Assembly: GCF_001652265.1 (NCBI RefSeq)
Contig: NZ_LWBS01000143.1
Span: 1-64,000, forward strand
Source of the DNA: Rhizobium leguminosarum
GTDB taxonomy: Bacteria > Pseudomonadota > Alphaproteobacteria > Rhizobiales > Rhizobiaceae
Reading direction: 5' to 3'
Length of the DNA stretch: 64,000 nt
Shown: in pieces, positions 17,658 to 27,406 of the stretch
Numbering within the stretch: position 1 is the first letter of the stretch
Layout: each line of letters starts with the position of its first letter
Notes under the pieces: generated by a model
What the model saw: only the letters and a program-made list of their open reading frames with translations
The model's database searches: none
What the model was told of the DNA's origin: nothing
Program-made: the position numbers and the translations under genes

Positions 17658-20522
17658 CTACTCAGCCGCTTCGGCGTAGCTTTCCACCGGCGGGCAGGTG
17701 CAGATCAGGTTGCGGTCGCCATAGACATTGTCGACGCGGTTGACCGGGGACCAGTATTTGTCGACGCGGAAGGCGCCGGGCGGGAAGCAGGCCTGTTCCC
17801 GGCTGTAGGGACGGTCCCATTCGCCGACGAGATCTTCCACCGTGTGCGGGGCGTTCTTCAGCGGGTTGTTCACCTTGTCCATGCGGCCATCCTCGATGGC
17901 GCGGGCTTCCTCGCGGATCGCCAGCATCGCCTCGCAGAAACGGTCGAGTTCGGCCTTGGTCTCGCTTTCCGTCGGCTCGATCATCAGCGTGCCGGCGACC
18001 GGCCAGCTCATGGTCGGGGCATGGAAGCCGCAGTCGATCAGGCGCTTGGCGACGTCGTCGACCGTGACGCCTGAGCTATCGACTAGCGGACGGGTATCGA
18101 TGATGCATTCATGCGCGACGCGGCCGGTCTCCGACTTGTAGAGCACGTCATAGGCGCCCTTCAACCGGGCGGCGATATAGTTGGCGTTGAGGATCGCCAC
18201 CTTGGTCGCCTGTGTCAGGCCTTCGCCGCCCATCATCAGGCAATAGCTCCAGGAGATCGGCAGGATCGAGGCGGAGCCGAAGGCGGCGGCTGAAACCGCA
18301 CCGGAACGGCCGTCGGTTTCGGGATGGCCGGGCAGGTAGGGGGCCAGATGCGCCTTGACGCCGATCGGGCCCATGCCGGGTCCGCCGCCGCCATGCGGGA
18401 TGCAGAAGGTCTTGTGCAGGTTCAGGTGGCTGACGTCGGAGCCGATGTCACCGGGGCGGGACAGGCCAACCATGGCATTCATGTTGGCGCCGTCGAGATA
18501 GACCTGGCCGCCATGCTCATGCACCAGATCGCAGATTTCCTTGACGGTCTCCTCGAAGACGCCGTGCGTCGAAGGGTAGGTGATCATGCAGCATGAGAGG
18601 TTTGCCGCATGCTGCTCCGCCTTGGCGCGGAAATCGTCTAGATCGATATCGCCATTTTCGCGCACCTTGACGACGACGACCTTCATGCCGACCATCTGGG
18701 CCGAGGCCGGATTGGTGCCGTGCGCCGAGGTGGGAATCAGGCAGACGTCGCGATGGCCATCGCCATTGGCAATATGATAGTTGCGGATCGTCAGCAGGCC
18801 GGCATATTCGCCCTGCGCGCCCGAATTCGGCTGCATGGAGAAGGCGTCGTAGCCGGTGACAGCGCAGAGCTTTTCGATCAGGTCGTCGATCATCTCGCGG
18901 TAGCCGAGCGCCTGGTCGGGTGGCACGAAGGGATGTATGTCGGAAAATTCCGGCCAGGTGATCGGCAGCATTTCCGCCGTCGCATTGAGCTTCATCGTGC
19001 AGGAGCCGAGCGGGATCATCGATCGGTCGAGCGCGAGATCGCGGTCGGAGAGCCGGCGGATGTAACGCGTCATCTCGCTTTCGGCGCGGTTCATGTGGAA
19101 GATCGGATGGGTGAGGTAATCGCTGGTCCGAAACAGGCCCTTCGGCAGGCGGTAGGACGGCTCGAAATCGGCAATGGTAAAATTGCCGCCGAAGGCGCGC
19201 CAGACGGCTTCGAGCGTCGCCGGCCGGGTGCGTTCGTCGAGGCTCATGCCGATTTTGGTTTCGCCGACCTTGCGCAGATTGACGCCTTCGGCGACGGCGG
19301 CACGCAGGATGAGGCCCTGCATGTGGCCGACGTCGACGGTGATCGTGTCGAAGAAAGTGTCGGGTTCGACGACATAGCCGAGCTTTTCCAGGCCCTTGGC
19401 CATCAGCACGGCCTTCTGGTGCACCTGTTGGGCGATCGCCTTGATGCCCTTCGGGCCGTGGAAGACGGCATACATTGAGGCCATGACGGCCAGCAGCACC
19501 TGGGCGGTGCAGATGTTCGACGTCGCCTTCTCGCGGCGGATATGCTGTTCGCGGGTCTGCAGCGACAGGCGATAGGCGCGATTGCCGCGGGCATCGACGG
19601 AAACGCCGACGAGGCGGCCGGGCATGGAGCGCTTGATGGTATCCTTGACCGACATATAGGCTGCATGCGGGCCGCCGTAGCCGACCGGGACACCGAAGCG
19701 CTGCGAGGAGCCGACGGCGATATCGGCACCCATTTCGCCGGGCGATTTCAGCAGCGTCAGCGCCAGGATATCGGCGGCGACCACGGCGATGGCGCCGGTC
19801 TGGTGCAGGCGCGAGATCAGGCCGGTGAAATCATGCACGTGACCGTGCGTGCCGGGATACTGGAAGATCGCGCCGAAGACGTCGACGGGATCGAGATCGG
19901 TGAAGGGATTGCCGACGATGACCCTCCAGCCGAGCGGCTCGGCACGGGTGCGGATGAGGGCGATGGTCTGCGGATGGCAGTCGGCATCGACGAAGAAGGC
20001 CTTCGCTTTCGACTTGGCGACGCGCTCGGCGATCGCCATGCCTTCGGCGGCGGCGGTTGCCTCGTCGAGCAGCGAGGCGTTGGCGACGTCGAGGCCGGTG
20101 AGGTCGCAGATCATCGTCTGGTAGTTCAGGAGCGCTTCCAGGCGGCCCTGGCTGATCTCCGGCTGATAAGGCGTATAGGCGGTGTACCAGGCGGGGTTTT
20201 CCAGGATATTGCGCTGGATGACCGGCGGCGTGATGGTGCCGTAGTAACCCTGGCCGATCAGCGAGACCAGCACCTTGTTCTTGTTGGCGGTCTCGCGCAG
20301 CTTGTCGAGCGCCTCGCGCTCGGTCATCGGCGCGCCCCAGACGAGCGGCTCCTTCTGGCGGATCGAGGGCGGCAACGTCGCGTCGATCAGGCCGTCGAGG
20401 CTGTTATAGCCGATCACCTTCAGCATGTCGGTCATCTCGGCCGGCGAGGGGCCGATATGACGGCGATTGGCGAAATCGTAGGGCTGATAGTCGGTGAACT
20501 GGAATTCTGTCGGCGTCGTCAT
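17658..20522 (-). CDS. gcvP: Glycine decarboxylase, P protein
   Basis: This 954-residue PLP enzyme decarboxylates glycine and passes the aminomethyl group to the lipoyl arm of GcvH. It has the fused long form with two homologous halves. The active lysine is in LNLHKTF near residue 700, followed by a glycine-rich loop and the conserved [14 protein letters not shown]. The N-terminus [13 protein letters not shown] is the family signature. Its start overlaps the gcvH stop by 1 bp (TAATG), giving tight translational coupling. It is the last gene of the gcvT-gcvH-gcvP operon. Confidence 0.97.
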   Translation of the reverse strand: MTTPTEFQFTDYQPYDFANRRHIGPSPAEMTDMLKVIGYNSLDGLIDATLPPSIRQKEPLVWGAPMTEREALDKLRETANKNKVLVSLIGQGYYGTITPPVIQRNILENPAWYTAYTPYQPEISQGRLEALLNYQTMICDLTGLDVANASLLDEATAAAEGMAIAERVAKSKAKAFFVDADCHPQTIALIRTRAEPLGWRVIVGNPFTDLDPVDVFGAIFQYPGTHGHVHDFTGLISRLHQTGAIAVVAADILALTLLKSPGEMGADIAVGSSQRFGVPVGYGGPHAAYMSVKDTIKRSMPGRLVGVSVDARGNRAYRLSLQTREQHIRREKATSNICTAQVLLAVMASMYAVFHGPKGIKAIAQQVHQKAVLMAKGLEKLGYVVEPDTFFDTITVDVGHMQGLILRAAVAEGVNLRKVGETKIGMSLDERTRPATLEAVWRAFGGNFTIADFEPSYRLPKGLFRTSDYLTHPIFHMNRAESEMTRYIRRLSDRDLALDRSMIPLGSCTMKLNATAEMLPITWPEFSDIHPFVPPDQALGYREMIDDLIEKLCAVTGYDAFSMQPNSGAQGEYAGLLTIRNYHIANGDGHRDVCLIPTSAHGTNPASAQMVGMKVVVVKVRENGDIDLDDFRAKAEQHAANLSCCMITYPSTHGVFEETVKEICDLVHEHGGQVYLDGANMNAMVGLSRPGDIGSDVSHLNLHKTFCIPHGGGGPGMGPIGVKAHLAPYLPGHPETDGRSGAVSAAAFGSASILPISWSYCLMMGGEGLTQATKVAILNANYIAARLKGAYDVLYKSETGRVAHECIIDTRPLVDSSGVTVDDVAKRLIDCGFHAPTMSWPVAGTLMIEPTESETKAELDRFCEAMLAIREEARAIEDGRMDKVNNPLKNAPHTVEDLVGEWDRPYSREQACFPPGAFRVDKYWSPVNRVDNVYGDRNLICTCPPVESYAEAAE

Positions 20523-20884
20523 TACGCAGTGAGCTCCTTGTAGGCCGCCTCGTCGAGCAGGCCATCGGCGTCGGCAGCATTTGCAAGCTTCAGCTTGAAG
20601 AACCAGCCGGCGCCCTGAGGATCGGAATTGACCAGCGACGGGTCTGCAACGATGGCCGGATTGACCTCGGTGATCTCGCCATCAAGCGGACAATAGACGT
20701 CGGAAGCAGCCTTGACGGATTCAACGGTCGCGGCATTGCCGTTCTTGGAGAAGGTCGCTCCGACTTCCGGCAACTCGACGAAAACCAGGTCGCCGAGCTG
20801 ATCGACGGCATAGTTGGTGATGCCGACCGTCGCAACGCCGCCTTCGATCTTCAGCCATTCGTGTTCTTCGGTAAATTTCAGCAT
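20522..20884 (-). CDS. gcvH: Glycine cleavage system H protein
   Basis: This 120-residue lipoyl carrier shuttles the aminomethyl group from GcvP to GcvT and is reoxidised by dihydrolipoamide dehydrogenase. The lipoylated lysine is Lys58 in [11 protein letters not shown], and the N-terminus [13 protein letters not shown] is typical. It lies 23 bp after gcvT and overlaps gcvP by one base. Its lipoyl group would come from the LipA/LipB route; lipB is encoded at 37.3 kb in this window. Confidence 0.97.
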   Translation of the reverse strand: MLKFTEEHEWLKIEGGVATVGITNYAVDQLGDLVFVELPEVGATFSKNGNAATVESVKAASDVYCPLDGEITEVNPAIVADPSLVNSDPQGAGWFFKLKLANAADADGLLDEAAYKELTA

Positions 20885-20907
20885 TGTTCGTCCTCTCTGG
20901 AAAAGGT

Positions 20908-22044
20908 TTAGCGTTTGTAGGTCGGTGTGACGAAGGGAAGGGCGCTGACGGTGGTCGGCAGATATTTGCCGCGCACCTCGGCGTAGACGAGCGTGCCTGG
21001 CGCAGCGTAGGAGACCGGCACGTATCCCATGGCGACGGGGCCTTCGACGCTGGGACCGAAGCCGCCTGAGGTGACTTCGCCAATTTCGACCTTGCCCTCA
21101 GCATCGGCATAGAGCTTGGCATGGCCGCGCACTGGCGCCTTGCCTTCCGGCTTCAGGCCGACGCGGCGGCGTACGGCGCCGTTTTCGAGTTCGGACAGGA
21201 TGCGGCCGGAGCCCGGGAAGCCGCCCGCGCGCGCACCGTTGCCACGCCTTGCCTTCTGCATGGCCCATTCGAGTGCTGCCTCGACCGGCGAGGTGGTCGT
21301 GTCGATATCATTGCCGTAGAGGCAGAGGCCAGCTTCCAGGCGCAGCGAATCGCGGGCGCCAAGGCCGATCGCCTGAACGTCCGGGTGTTCGAGCAGCCGC
21401 ATGGTGACATCCTCGGCCTTGTCTGATGGAATCGAGATCTCGAAGCCGTCCTCGCCGCTATAGCCGGAGCGGGAAACAAGACAGGAAACGTCGTGCAGGC
21501 GGCAGTGGCGCACGTCCATGAATTTCATCGCCGCGACGTCGGCCCAGAGTTCGGCAAGAACCGCAACCGCACGCGGCCCCTGCAGCGCGATCAGGGCGCG
21601 ATCGAGAAGCGTGATGTCGCACTGGTCGCCGATATGGGTCTGCAGATGGCCGAGATCGGCCTCCTTGCAGGCGGCGTTGACGACGACGAAGAGGTGGTCG
21701 TCGAGATGGCTGATCATCAGGTCGTCGAGAATGCCACCGGTATCGTCGGTGAAGAAGCCGTAGCGCTGGCGGCCCTCGGCAAGGCCAAGGACATCGACCG
21801 GCACCAGGCTTTCGAGCGCCAGCGCCGCATCCTCGTAGCTGCCCGATTTCGCCTTCACGATGACCTGGCCCATATGGGAGACATCGAAGAGGCCGGCTTC
21901 GGCGCGGGTGTGAAGATGTTCCTTCATCACGCCGGCGGGATATTGTACCGGCATGTCGTAGCCCGCGAACGGCACCATGCGGGCGCCAAGCGAAAGATGC
22001 AGGGCATGCAGCGGGGTTTTCTTCAGGGCAGCAGTATCGTCCAA
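20908..22044 (-). CDS. gcvT: Aminomethyltransferase, glycine cleavage T protein
   Basis: This 378-residue tetrahydrofolate-dependent enzyme releases ammonia and forms 5,10-methylene-THF from the GcvH-bound intermediate. It carries the family blocks [31 protein letters not shown] and the late [12 protein letters not shown]. The start at 22044 ([12 protein letters not shown]) leaves about 70 bp to the riboswitch. It is the first gene of the operon and therefore directly under riboswitch control. Confidence 0.96.
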   Translation of the reverse strand: MDDTAALKKTPLHALHLSLGARMVPFAGYDMPVQYPAGVMKEHLHTRAEAGLFDVSHMGQVIVKAKSGSYEDAALALESLVPVDVLGLAEGRQRYGFFTDDTGGILDDLMISHLDDHLFVVVNAACKEADLGHLQTHIGDQCDITLLDRALIALQGPRAVAVLAELWADVAAMKFMDVRHCRLHDVSCLVSRSGYSGEDGFEISIPSDKAEDVTMRLLEHPDVQAIGLGARDSLRLEAGLCLYGNDIDTTTSPVEAALEWAMQKARRGNGARAGGFPGSGRILSELENGAVRRRVGLKPEGKAPVRGHAKLYADAEGKVEIGEVTSGGFGPSVEGPVAMGYVPVSYAAPGTLVYAEVRGKYLPTTVSALPFVTPTYKR

Positions 22045-22111
22045 AAGACGCCTCCGGTGTTTGCGCCTTCCCTAGAAGGCGCGGGCTCAAATCTGAAGGC
22101 GCGGTTGCGCA

Positions 22112-22288
22112 CTTCTCTCCTGAGCCCCCTCTGTCCCTGTGCCTGAGATTGTTATCCCTTCGGCGAGCGTTTCGAGAACGCTTCTCTCCAGAGTTCCGTC
22201 TGCCCCTTGCTGGTCCTTTTGCCTGAGAGTTTCCGGGGCGGTTGCTCCTTCGGCACCGGCAAAAAAACGCACCGGCTTCTCCCAACAA
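22112..22288 (-). promoter_or_regulatory. Tandem glycine riboswitch (gcvT motif)
   Basis: Read on the minus strand, two aptamers follow one another. The first has GCCGAAGGAGCAAC, CTCTCAGGCAAAAGGAC and CTCTGGAGAG. The second has GCCGAAGGGATAAC, TCTCAGGCACAGGGAC and CTCAGGAGAG. Both end in the conserved GGAGAG pairing strand. This is the classic two-aptamer glycine sensor that turns gcv expression on when glycine is plentiful. It lies in the leader between the predicted promoter and gcvT. Confidence 0.95.
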
Positions 22289-22298
22289 GGTTGGCGCA

Positions 22299-22326
22299 AT
22301 TATCCGGCGGGTGCAGCACTTGGCAA
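22299..22326 (-). promoter_or_regulatory. Predicted promoter of the gcv operon
   Basis: On the minus strand, TTGCCA (22326-22321) and GATAAT (22304-22299) are separated by 16 bp. Transcription would then start a few bases before the first glycine aptamer. Confidence 0.6.
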
Positions 22327-22451
22327 GACCAAATGTCGTGACCGGGCAAATTTTTGTCGTCTTATTCCCAGCAAGCGTTGATCTCAGGCAAATCTGCTTT
22401 TGCATTCCGTGCTAAAACCGGCTATCGCGGCCTTCTGTTGAAGGGGATCTC

Positions 22452-22832
22452 ATGCGGCAGACCGGACTGAAAGCGACGCTCTTCCTGCGCATGCTTTGCG
22501 CATTGAGCCTGCTTTTGCTCGGCCTTGCCCATCAGGCGCCGCAGGCTGTCGCCTCCGAAGGCTACGATGCCGCGGCCTATGTGCTGCCCGACGGCACTTT
22601 CGCCTCGCTCTGCATCACCGTGAAGGACGCCGACGGCAAGACCGTCGCCTTCAAGCCGAATTGCGAAGCCTGCCGGCTGTCGGCCTCCACCATCCTGCCG
22701 ACTCCGGATGCGGACTCCTGGCTCGAGCGCGAACTCGCTTCGCTGATCAACGCGCCGATCGAAACGTCGGCCGTTTCAGGCGCAAGTGCCGTCTGGCGGC
22801 CGAATTCGCGCGCGCCTCCCATTCTCGTCTGA
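22452..22832 (+). CDS. Small exported protein with CxxC, upstream of the copper protein gene
   Basis: This 126-residue protein has an N-terminal signal peptide (hydrophobic MLCALSLLLLGLAHQ, cleavage probably after AVA near residue 34). The mature part contains NCEACRLSAS, a CxxC pair followed by a small region resembling the DUF2946-type proteins often found next to periplasmic copper genes. The family assignment is tentative. It lies 72 bp ahead of the YcnI-PCuAC gene on the same strand, so the two probably form one transcript, and a role in metal handling is inferred from position. Confidence 0.65.
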   Translation: MRQTGLKATLFLRMLCALSLLLLGLAHQAPQAVASEGYDAAAYVLPDGTFASLCITVKDADGKTVAFKPNCEACRLSASTILPTPDADSWLERELASLINAPIETSAVSGASAVWRPNSRAPPILV

Positions 22833-22904
22833 TCTTCCTCCACCGCCTATGATTCAGCATGCCGGTCCGCCCGAGAAACTCCGCGGCCGGCGAGGAGATA
22901 TCCG

Positions 22905-23915
22905 ATGAAGACCATCAAGACATTTGGCAAAACGCTAGGGCTTGCCGCCCTTCTTTCCGCAACCGCCACTGCCGGCGCCGAGGCCCATGTGAGCTTCCTC
23001 GACAAGCAAGCGACGCAGGAGAGCACCATTCTCGCCACGCTGCAGGTGCCGCACGGCTGCGACGGCAAGGCGACCACGGAGGTGAGGGTCAAGCTGCCGG
23101 AAGGCTTCGTCTTCGCCAAACCGCAACCGAAGGCCGGCTGGGAGCTCGAGGTGATCAAGGGCGACTATCAGAAGACCTACGACAATCACGGCGACAAGGT
23201 GAACAAGGGCGCGATCGAAGTGCGCTGGAAGAACGGCAATCTCTCCGACGATTTCTACGACACCTTCGTCATCCAGGGTAAAGTATCAGGCGTCGAGGCC
23301 GGCACCTCGCTCGCCTTTCCGGTGACGCAGATGTGCGGCGATATGGTCACGGCCTGGGACCAGGTGGCAAAGGAAGGCGGCGATGCGCATGGGCTGAAAA
23401 GCCCGGCACCGCTTTTGAAGGTCGTGGCCGGCGAAGACCACGGTCACGACCATGACGATATGGCCGGCATGGACATGTCCGGTATGAACATGAGCGGGAC
23501 GACGGGCGCTGCTACACCGGCTGGCGAAACAGTCAAGGCCGGCGATCTCGAAATCTCCGGCGGGTTTGCCAAGGCAATGCTGCCCGGCCAGCCGGTCGGC
23601 GGCGGCTTTTTCACGGTGAAAAACAACGGCAAGACGGACGATCGCTTGCTGTCCGTGACGTCGCCTTTATCAGGCGAGGTTCAGATCCACGAGATGGAGA
23701 CCAAGGATAACGTCATGCGGATGCGCCAGCTGAAGGACGGTATCGCCATCGCCGCGGGCGAGACGATCAAGCTTGAGCCCGGCAACCTGCATCTGATGTT
23801 CCAGAAGGTGAAGACGCCGTTCAAGCAGGGCGACATGGTTCCTGTGACGCTGACCTTCGAAAAGGCCGGCAAAGTCGATCTGGTCCTGCAGGTGTTCTCC
23901 GCCCAGGGCAAGTGA
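22905..23915 (+). CDS. YcnI-PCuAC fusion, periplasmic copper-binding protein
   Basis: This 336-residue exported protein has two copper domains. Signal cleavage after AEA near residue 27 would leave His28 (HVSF) as the mature N-terminus, the copper-binding residue of YcnI (DUF1775) domains, which runs to about residue 165. A His/Met-rich linker follows (HDHDDMAGMDMSGMNMSG). The C-terminal PCuAC domain (about 210-333) has the Cu(I) motif as HEMETKDNVMRM and the later HLMF. PCuAC proteins deliver copper to the CuA/CuB sites of cytochrome oxidase. The fusion suggests both domains act in one delivery route. A GAGGAG precedes the ATG. Confidence 0.92.
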   Translation: MKTIKTFGKTLGLAALLSATATAGAEAHVSFLDKQATQESTILATLQVPHGCDGKATTEVRVKLPEGFVFAKPQPKAGWELEVIKGDYQKTYDNHGDKVNKGAIEVRWKNGNLSDDFYDTFVIQGKVSGVEAGTSLAFPVTQMCGDMVTAWDQVAKEGGDAHGLKSPAPLLKVVAGEDHGHDHDDMAGMDMSGMNMSGTTGAATPAGETVKAGDLEISGGFAKAMLPGQPVGGGFFTVKNNGKTDDRLLSVTSPLSGEVQIHEMETKDNVMRMRQLKDGIAIAAGETIKLEPGNLHLMFQKVKTPFKQGDMVPVTLTFEKAGKVDLVLQVFSAQGK

Positions 23916-23934
23916 AAGCAGCGATTCAAAATGC

Positions 23935-23975
23935 TACAGCGTCCTTTGCGCGTCTTAGAAGACGCGCGGCGCTGT
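23935..23975. repeat. Dispersed palindromic repeat A (copy 1)
   Basis: TACAGCGTCCTTTGCGCGTC and GACGCGCGGCGCTGT flank a short centre, giving an imperfect hairpin. Related copies are at 30533-30573 (inverted) and 49124-49168, with a partial one near 47550. All lie between genes. Confidence 0.7.
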
Positions 23976-23986
23976 CGTTAAAACAG

Positions 23987-24022
23987 AAAAGCCCGCGACT
24001 GTCATCGCAGTCGCGGGCTTTC
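23987..24022. terminator. Bidirectional terminator
   Basis: An 11-bp perfect stem GCCCGCGACTG/CAGTCGCGGGC with a 6-nt loop is flanked by AAAA on the left and TTTCGTTT on the right. It serves the copper protein gene and the convergent small gene at 24041-24316. Confidence 0.85.
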
Positions 24023-24040
24023 GTTTGGAAGGCGATCGCC

Positions 24041-24316
24041 TCAGAAGTCTTCGTAGGATCGGAGCGCCTGTTTCAGGCCGGCCTGCGGCTGGCGGTTGCC
24101 CTTAGCCATCAGGTCGAGTGCCACTTCGGTCGACTGGATGATGCTGGAGGGCTCGTCTATTTCCTCAGTGCCTTCGGCCTTCAACTGCCGGTCGGCAACG
24201 CGCCGTGCGTCGCGCGCCGCAGTGCTCGTCGCGACACGCTGCGGGATTCGCAGCGACTCGAAAGCAATGGCGGCGGTATTGGCCGATACGGACAGGAGCT
24301 GGGTCATGCCAGTCAC
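24041..24316 (-). CDS. Small hypothetical protein
   Basis: This 91-residue protein has no signal peptide and no membrane segment. It starts MTGMTQLLSVSANTAAIAFE, has an arginine-rich centre (STAARDARRVADRQ) and ends SYEDF. I do not recognise the family. The opening helix with repeated small residues is faintly reminiscent of flagellar rod-type N-termini, but this is too weak to name. An alternative in-frame start lies three codons later. It shares a strong bidirectional terminator with the copper protein gene, which supports it as a real transcription unit. Confidence 0.5.
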   Translation of the reverse strand: MTGMTQLLSVSANTAAIAFESLRIPQRVATSTAARDARRVADRQLKAEGTEEIDEPSSIIQSTEVALDLMAKGNRQPQAGLKQALRSYEDF

Positions 24317-24429
24317 CGTATCGGCATGATCTTGGTGCCCTCATAAGAAAATCATTGGCATTTTACAAAATGGTAAGAATTCATATGAGCTTGATTGGAA
24401 TCACTTTCGCAACGCGGTAAATCCGGCTC

Positions 24430-24807
24430 ATGATTCAGGCTCTCCTTGTCGCCTTCGGCGGCGCTATCGGTTCCGTTCTCAGGTATTATGTCGGCCAGTG
24501 GGCGCTGAGACTGATGGGGCCGGCATTCCCCTGGGGCACGCTTGCCGTCAATGTCGTCGGCTGCTTCGTCATCGGCGCCTTCGCCGAGCTGATCGCGCGC
24601 AAGTTCAACGCCTCGGTGGAATTGCGCCTCCTGCTGATCACCGGCTTCCTTGGCGGCTTCACCACCTTCTCGGCCTTCTCGCTGGACGCCATCTCACTGT
24701 TCGAGCGCGGCGAGACTGTCGCCGGCGGTATCTATATCGCTGCGAGCGTCGGATTTTCGATGGCGGCCGTCATCGCCGGGCTCGCCGTCATGCGCGCTTT
24801 GGCCTGA
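24430..24807 (+). CDS. crcB: Fluoride channel CrcB/Fluc
   Basis: This 125-residue integral membrane protein has four helices and works as a dual-topology dimer that exports fluoride. Family signatures GGAIGSVLRYYVG, PWGTLAVNVVGCFVIG and the TTFSAFSLD segment (with GFLGGFTTFS before it) are present. The conserved asparagine lies in the NVVGC stretch. No recognisable fluoride (crcB) riboswitch was seen in the 110-bp leader. The next gene starts about 95 bp later on the same strand. Confidence 0.95.
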   Translation: MIQALLVAFGGAIGSVLRYYVGQWALRLMGPAFPWGTLAVNVVGCFVIGAFAELIARKFNASVELRLLLITGFLGGFTTFSAFSLDAISLFERGETVAGGIYIAASVGFSMAAVIAGLAVMRALA

Positions 24808-24901
24808 TTTCGATTCCGGTTTCCGTTTTGCGTGAAAATGCTCTAAAGGCTGCGGCAAGAACGCCGGCTCGGCCTGCGCTGCAATTTCCGAAAGATTTCT
24901 T

Positions 24902-25894
24902 ATGGCTGGCATAGAACATATCAAGGTTGAACCCGACGAAGCGGGCATGCGGCTCGATCGCTGGTTCAAGGTGCACTTTCCAGGGCTCGGCTTCGGTCCG
25001 CTGCAGAAGCTATTGCGCTCCGGCCAGGTGCGCGTCGATGGCGGACGTGTCAAATCGGATGCGCGCGTGCAGCCCGGCCAGACGGTGCGCGTGCCGCCGC
25101 TCGACGTCGATGCGAAGCTGAAATCCGGACCGATCGCCGGCAAGGATCTCAAGCATTCGACGGATTTCGAACTGCTGTCGCGTATGGTACTGCATGAGGA
25201 CGAAAAGGTAATCGTGCTCAACAAGCCCCCTGGTCTTGCGGTGCAGGGCGGCTCGGGTGTGGCCAGGCATATCGACCAGATGCTCGAAGCCTGGACCAGC
25301 CCGAAGGGCGAGAAGCCGCGGCTCGTTCACCGTCTCGACCGCGACACATCGGGTGTTCTCGTCATCGCTCGCACGCGCGGCGCAGCACAGAAACTGACGG
25401 CGGCCTTTCGCGAGCGCGATACCAAGAAGACCTACTGGGCGCTGGTCAAGGGTGTGCCGCGCAAACACGAGGACAAGATCTCGACCTGGCTCGTCAAGGA
25501 GCCGACGATCGACGGCGACCGCATGCGCATCGCCAAACACGGCGAGGACGGAGCAGATCACGCCGTTTCCTTCTATCGCGTGCTCGAAACCGCCGCCCAG
25601 AACCTCGCCTGGCTGGAGATGGAGCCCTATACCGGCCGTACGCATCAGTTGCGTGTGCACGCCCTGCATATCGGCCACCCGATCATCGGCGATCCGAAAT
25701 ATTTCGACGAGGATCCGAATTGGGATTTTCCAGGCGGCGTCCAGAAGAAGCTGCATCTGCACGCACGTCGCATCGACATCCCGCACCCCTCCGGCGGGCG
25801 CCTACGCGTCACCGCGCCGCTGCCGTCGCATATGGTGCAGACCTGGAACCTTCTCGGCCTCGACCTCGCCGGTGCCGAAAGGGACGCCGAATGA
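24902..25894 (+). CDS. rluC: 23S rRNA pseudouridine synthase, RluC/RluD family
   Basis: This 330-residue RluA-family pseudouridine synthase has an N-terminal S4 RNA-binding domain (about residues 14-75, GMRLDRWFKVHFP and LLRSGQVRVDGG). The catalytic domain has the aspartate motif HRLDRDTSGVLVIAR near residue 145 and later GRTHQLRVHALHIGHPIIGD. RluC modifies positions 955, 2504 and 2580 of 23S rRNA in E. coli; the exact target here is not certain. Its stop overlaps the next start (ATGA), so it is coupled to the HAD hydrolase gene. Confidence 0.9.
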   Translation: MAGIEHIKVEPDEAGMRLDRWFKVHFPGLGFGPLQKLLRSGQVRVDGGRVKSDARVQPGQTVRVPPLDVDAKLKSGPIAGKDLKHSTDFELLSRMVLHEDEKVIVLNKPPGLAVQGGSGVARHIDQMLEAWTSPKGEKPRLVHRLDRDTSGVLVIARTRGAAQKLTAAFRERDTKKTYWALVKGVPRKHEDKISTWLVKEPTIDGDRMRIAKHGEDGADHAVSFYRVLETAAQNLAWLEMEPYTGRTHQLRVHALHIGHPIIGDPKYFDEDPNWDFPGGVQKKLHLHARRIDIPHPSGGRLRVTAPLPSHMVQTWNLLGLDLAGAERDAE

Positions 25895-26544
25895 AACTGG
25901 CGCTTTTTGATTGCGACGGCACACTGGTCGATAGCGCCGGTCTGATCCACGAAACCATGCGCAGGACCTTCGATAAGTTCGGCAAGCCGGAACCGCGCTT
26001 TGAAGACACCAAGGCCATTATCGGCCTGTCCCTCGATATTGCGATTGCCCGTATGCTGGGCAGGCAGCATGTTGAGCAGGAAGACATCGACATGACGGCG
26101 CATTACAAATCGCTATTCTCGATCGTGCGTCAGGATCTCGATTACAAGGAGCCGCTGTTTCCCGGCATCGGCGAGATGATCGACGCGATCATCGGACGCG
26201 ACGACCTGCTGATCGGCGCGGTCACGGGTAAATCCCGCCGCGGGCTCAAGCTCGTGATGGAGACGCATGGTTTCGACAAGCATTTCGTCGTTGCACGTAC
26301 CGCCGACGATTGCCCCTCCAAACCGCATCCGGCCATGGTGACGGAATGCTGCGATGAAACCGGCATGAATGCTGCCGACACCATTGTCATCGGCGATGCG
26401 GTTTACGATATGCAGATGGCAAAGGCTGCCGGTGCCAAGGCGATCGGCGTTGCCTGGGGCTATGCCAGCGTGGATGAGCTGATCGCCAACGGCGCTGATG
26501 CGATCGCCTACCATCCGAACGAGATATTGCGTCATTTTTCCTGA
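25891..26544 (+). CDS. HAD-superfamily hydrolase, phosphoglycolate-phosphatase-like
   Basis: This 217-residue HAD subfamily IA phosphatase has motif I as FDCDGTLVDS at residues 6-15, motif II in GAVTGKSRRG, the lysine in KPHP and motif III as VIGDAVYDMQMAKAAG. The missing second Asp of the usual GDS/GDT in motif III (GDAVYDM) still leaves the DxxxD acids. It resembles Gph-like enzymes, but the substrate cannot be fixed. ATG 25891 overlaps the rluC stop. The rluC-HAD-ATP12 order forms one likely operon. Confidence 0.88.
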   Translation: MKLALFDCDGTLVDSAGLIHETMRRTFDKFGKPEPRFEDTKAIIGLSLDIAIARMLGRQHVEQEDIDMTAHYKSLFSIVRQDLDYKEPLFPGIGEMIDAIIGRDDLLIGAVTGKSRRGLKLVMETHGFDKHFVVARTADDCPSKPHPAMVTECCDETGMNAADTIVIGDAVYDMQMAKAAGAKAIGVAWGYASVDELIANGADAIAYHPNEILRHFS

Positions 26545-26553
26545 GGTGAGCCC

Positions 26554-27339
26554 ATGCGCGATTTGCTGAACGACCTTTCCGAAGGCCTGAGCCATCCCGA
26601 TCCCATCCGCCGCGCGCAGATCCAGATGAAGAAGCCGCTGCCGAAGCGTTTCTATACCGATGTCGCCGTTGCCGAGCACGAGGGCGGTTTTGCGATTACG
26701 CTCGACGGCAAGATGGTGCGCACACCGGCGCGGCAGGTTCTCGCCGTGCCGACCGAGGCGCTCGCGCGGCTTGTCGCTGCCGAATGGCAGGCGCAGGGCG
26801 AGGAGATCAATCCTGTAAGCATGCCGGTGACGCGGCTCGTCAACACCGCACTCGACGGCGTTGCCGCCAATGCGCAGGCGATCTTCGAAGATATCCTGCG
26901 CTTTTCCTCCAGCGACCTCATCTGCTACCGCGCCGAGGAGCCGGAACTGCTGGTCGAGCGCCAGGCCGAGCGCTGGGATCCTGTGATCGACTGGGCGGCG
27001 AATGATCTCGGCGCCCGGTTCATCCTCGTCGAAGGGGTGATGCCTCATGAGCAGCCGCGCGAGGCGACGGCCGCCTTCGCCGTCACGCTCGCCAGATATG
27101 ATAGCCCGATGGCCCTTGCAGCGCTCCACACAGTCACCACGCTGACCGGCTCGGCGATCCTGGCACTCGCTTTCGCCGAGAGCCGGGTGACGGCTGAGGA
27201 GGCCTGGTCGCTTGCCCATCTTGACGAAGACTGGACGATCGAGCATTGGGGCAGCGACGAGGAAGCCGAGCAGCGGCGGGCCAAGCGCTTTGCCGAGTTC
27301 AAAGCCGCAGCGGATGTTTTTTTTGCCCTAAGCGCCTGA
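26554..27339 (+). CDS. ATP12-family chaperone for F1-ATPase assembly
   Basis: This 261-residue ATP12 family protein is the alphaproteobacterial counterpart of the mitochondrial chaperone that protects the F1 alpha subunit during ATP synthase assembly. Family blocks are KRFYTDVAVAEHEGGFAITL, LDGKMVRTPARQVLAVPT, AEWQAQGEEINP and the late LAFAESRVTAEEAW and LDEDWTIEHWGSDEEAEQR. It starts 9 bp after the HAD gene and is the last gene of that run. Confidence 0.92.
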   Translation: MRDLLNDLSEGLSHPDPIRRAQIQMKKPLPKRFYTDVAVAEHEGGFAITLDGKMVRTPARQVLAVPTEALARLVAAEWQAQGEEINPVSMPVTRLVNTALDGVAANAQAIFEDILRFSSSDLICYRAEEPELLVERQAERWDPVIDWAANDLGARFILVEGVMPHEQPREATAAFAVTLARYDSPMALAALHTVTTLTGSAILALAFAESRVTAEEAWSLAHLDEDWTIEHWGSDEEAEQRRAKRFAEFKAAADVFFALSA

Positions 27340-27406
27340 AACATATTGCCTTCCAATGCATTATGACGAAGTCTGCGACTCCAACGGGGTGGTGCGGGAT
27401 TTTGCA

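Noticed and set aside
24317..24429. Possible fluoride riboswitch ahead of crcB
   Set aside because: The conserved crcB motif could not be found in the leader.
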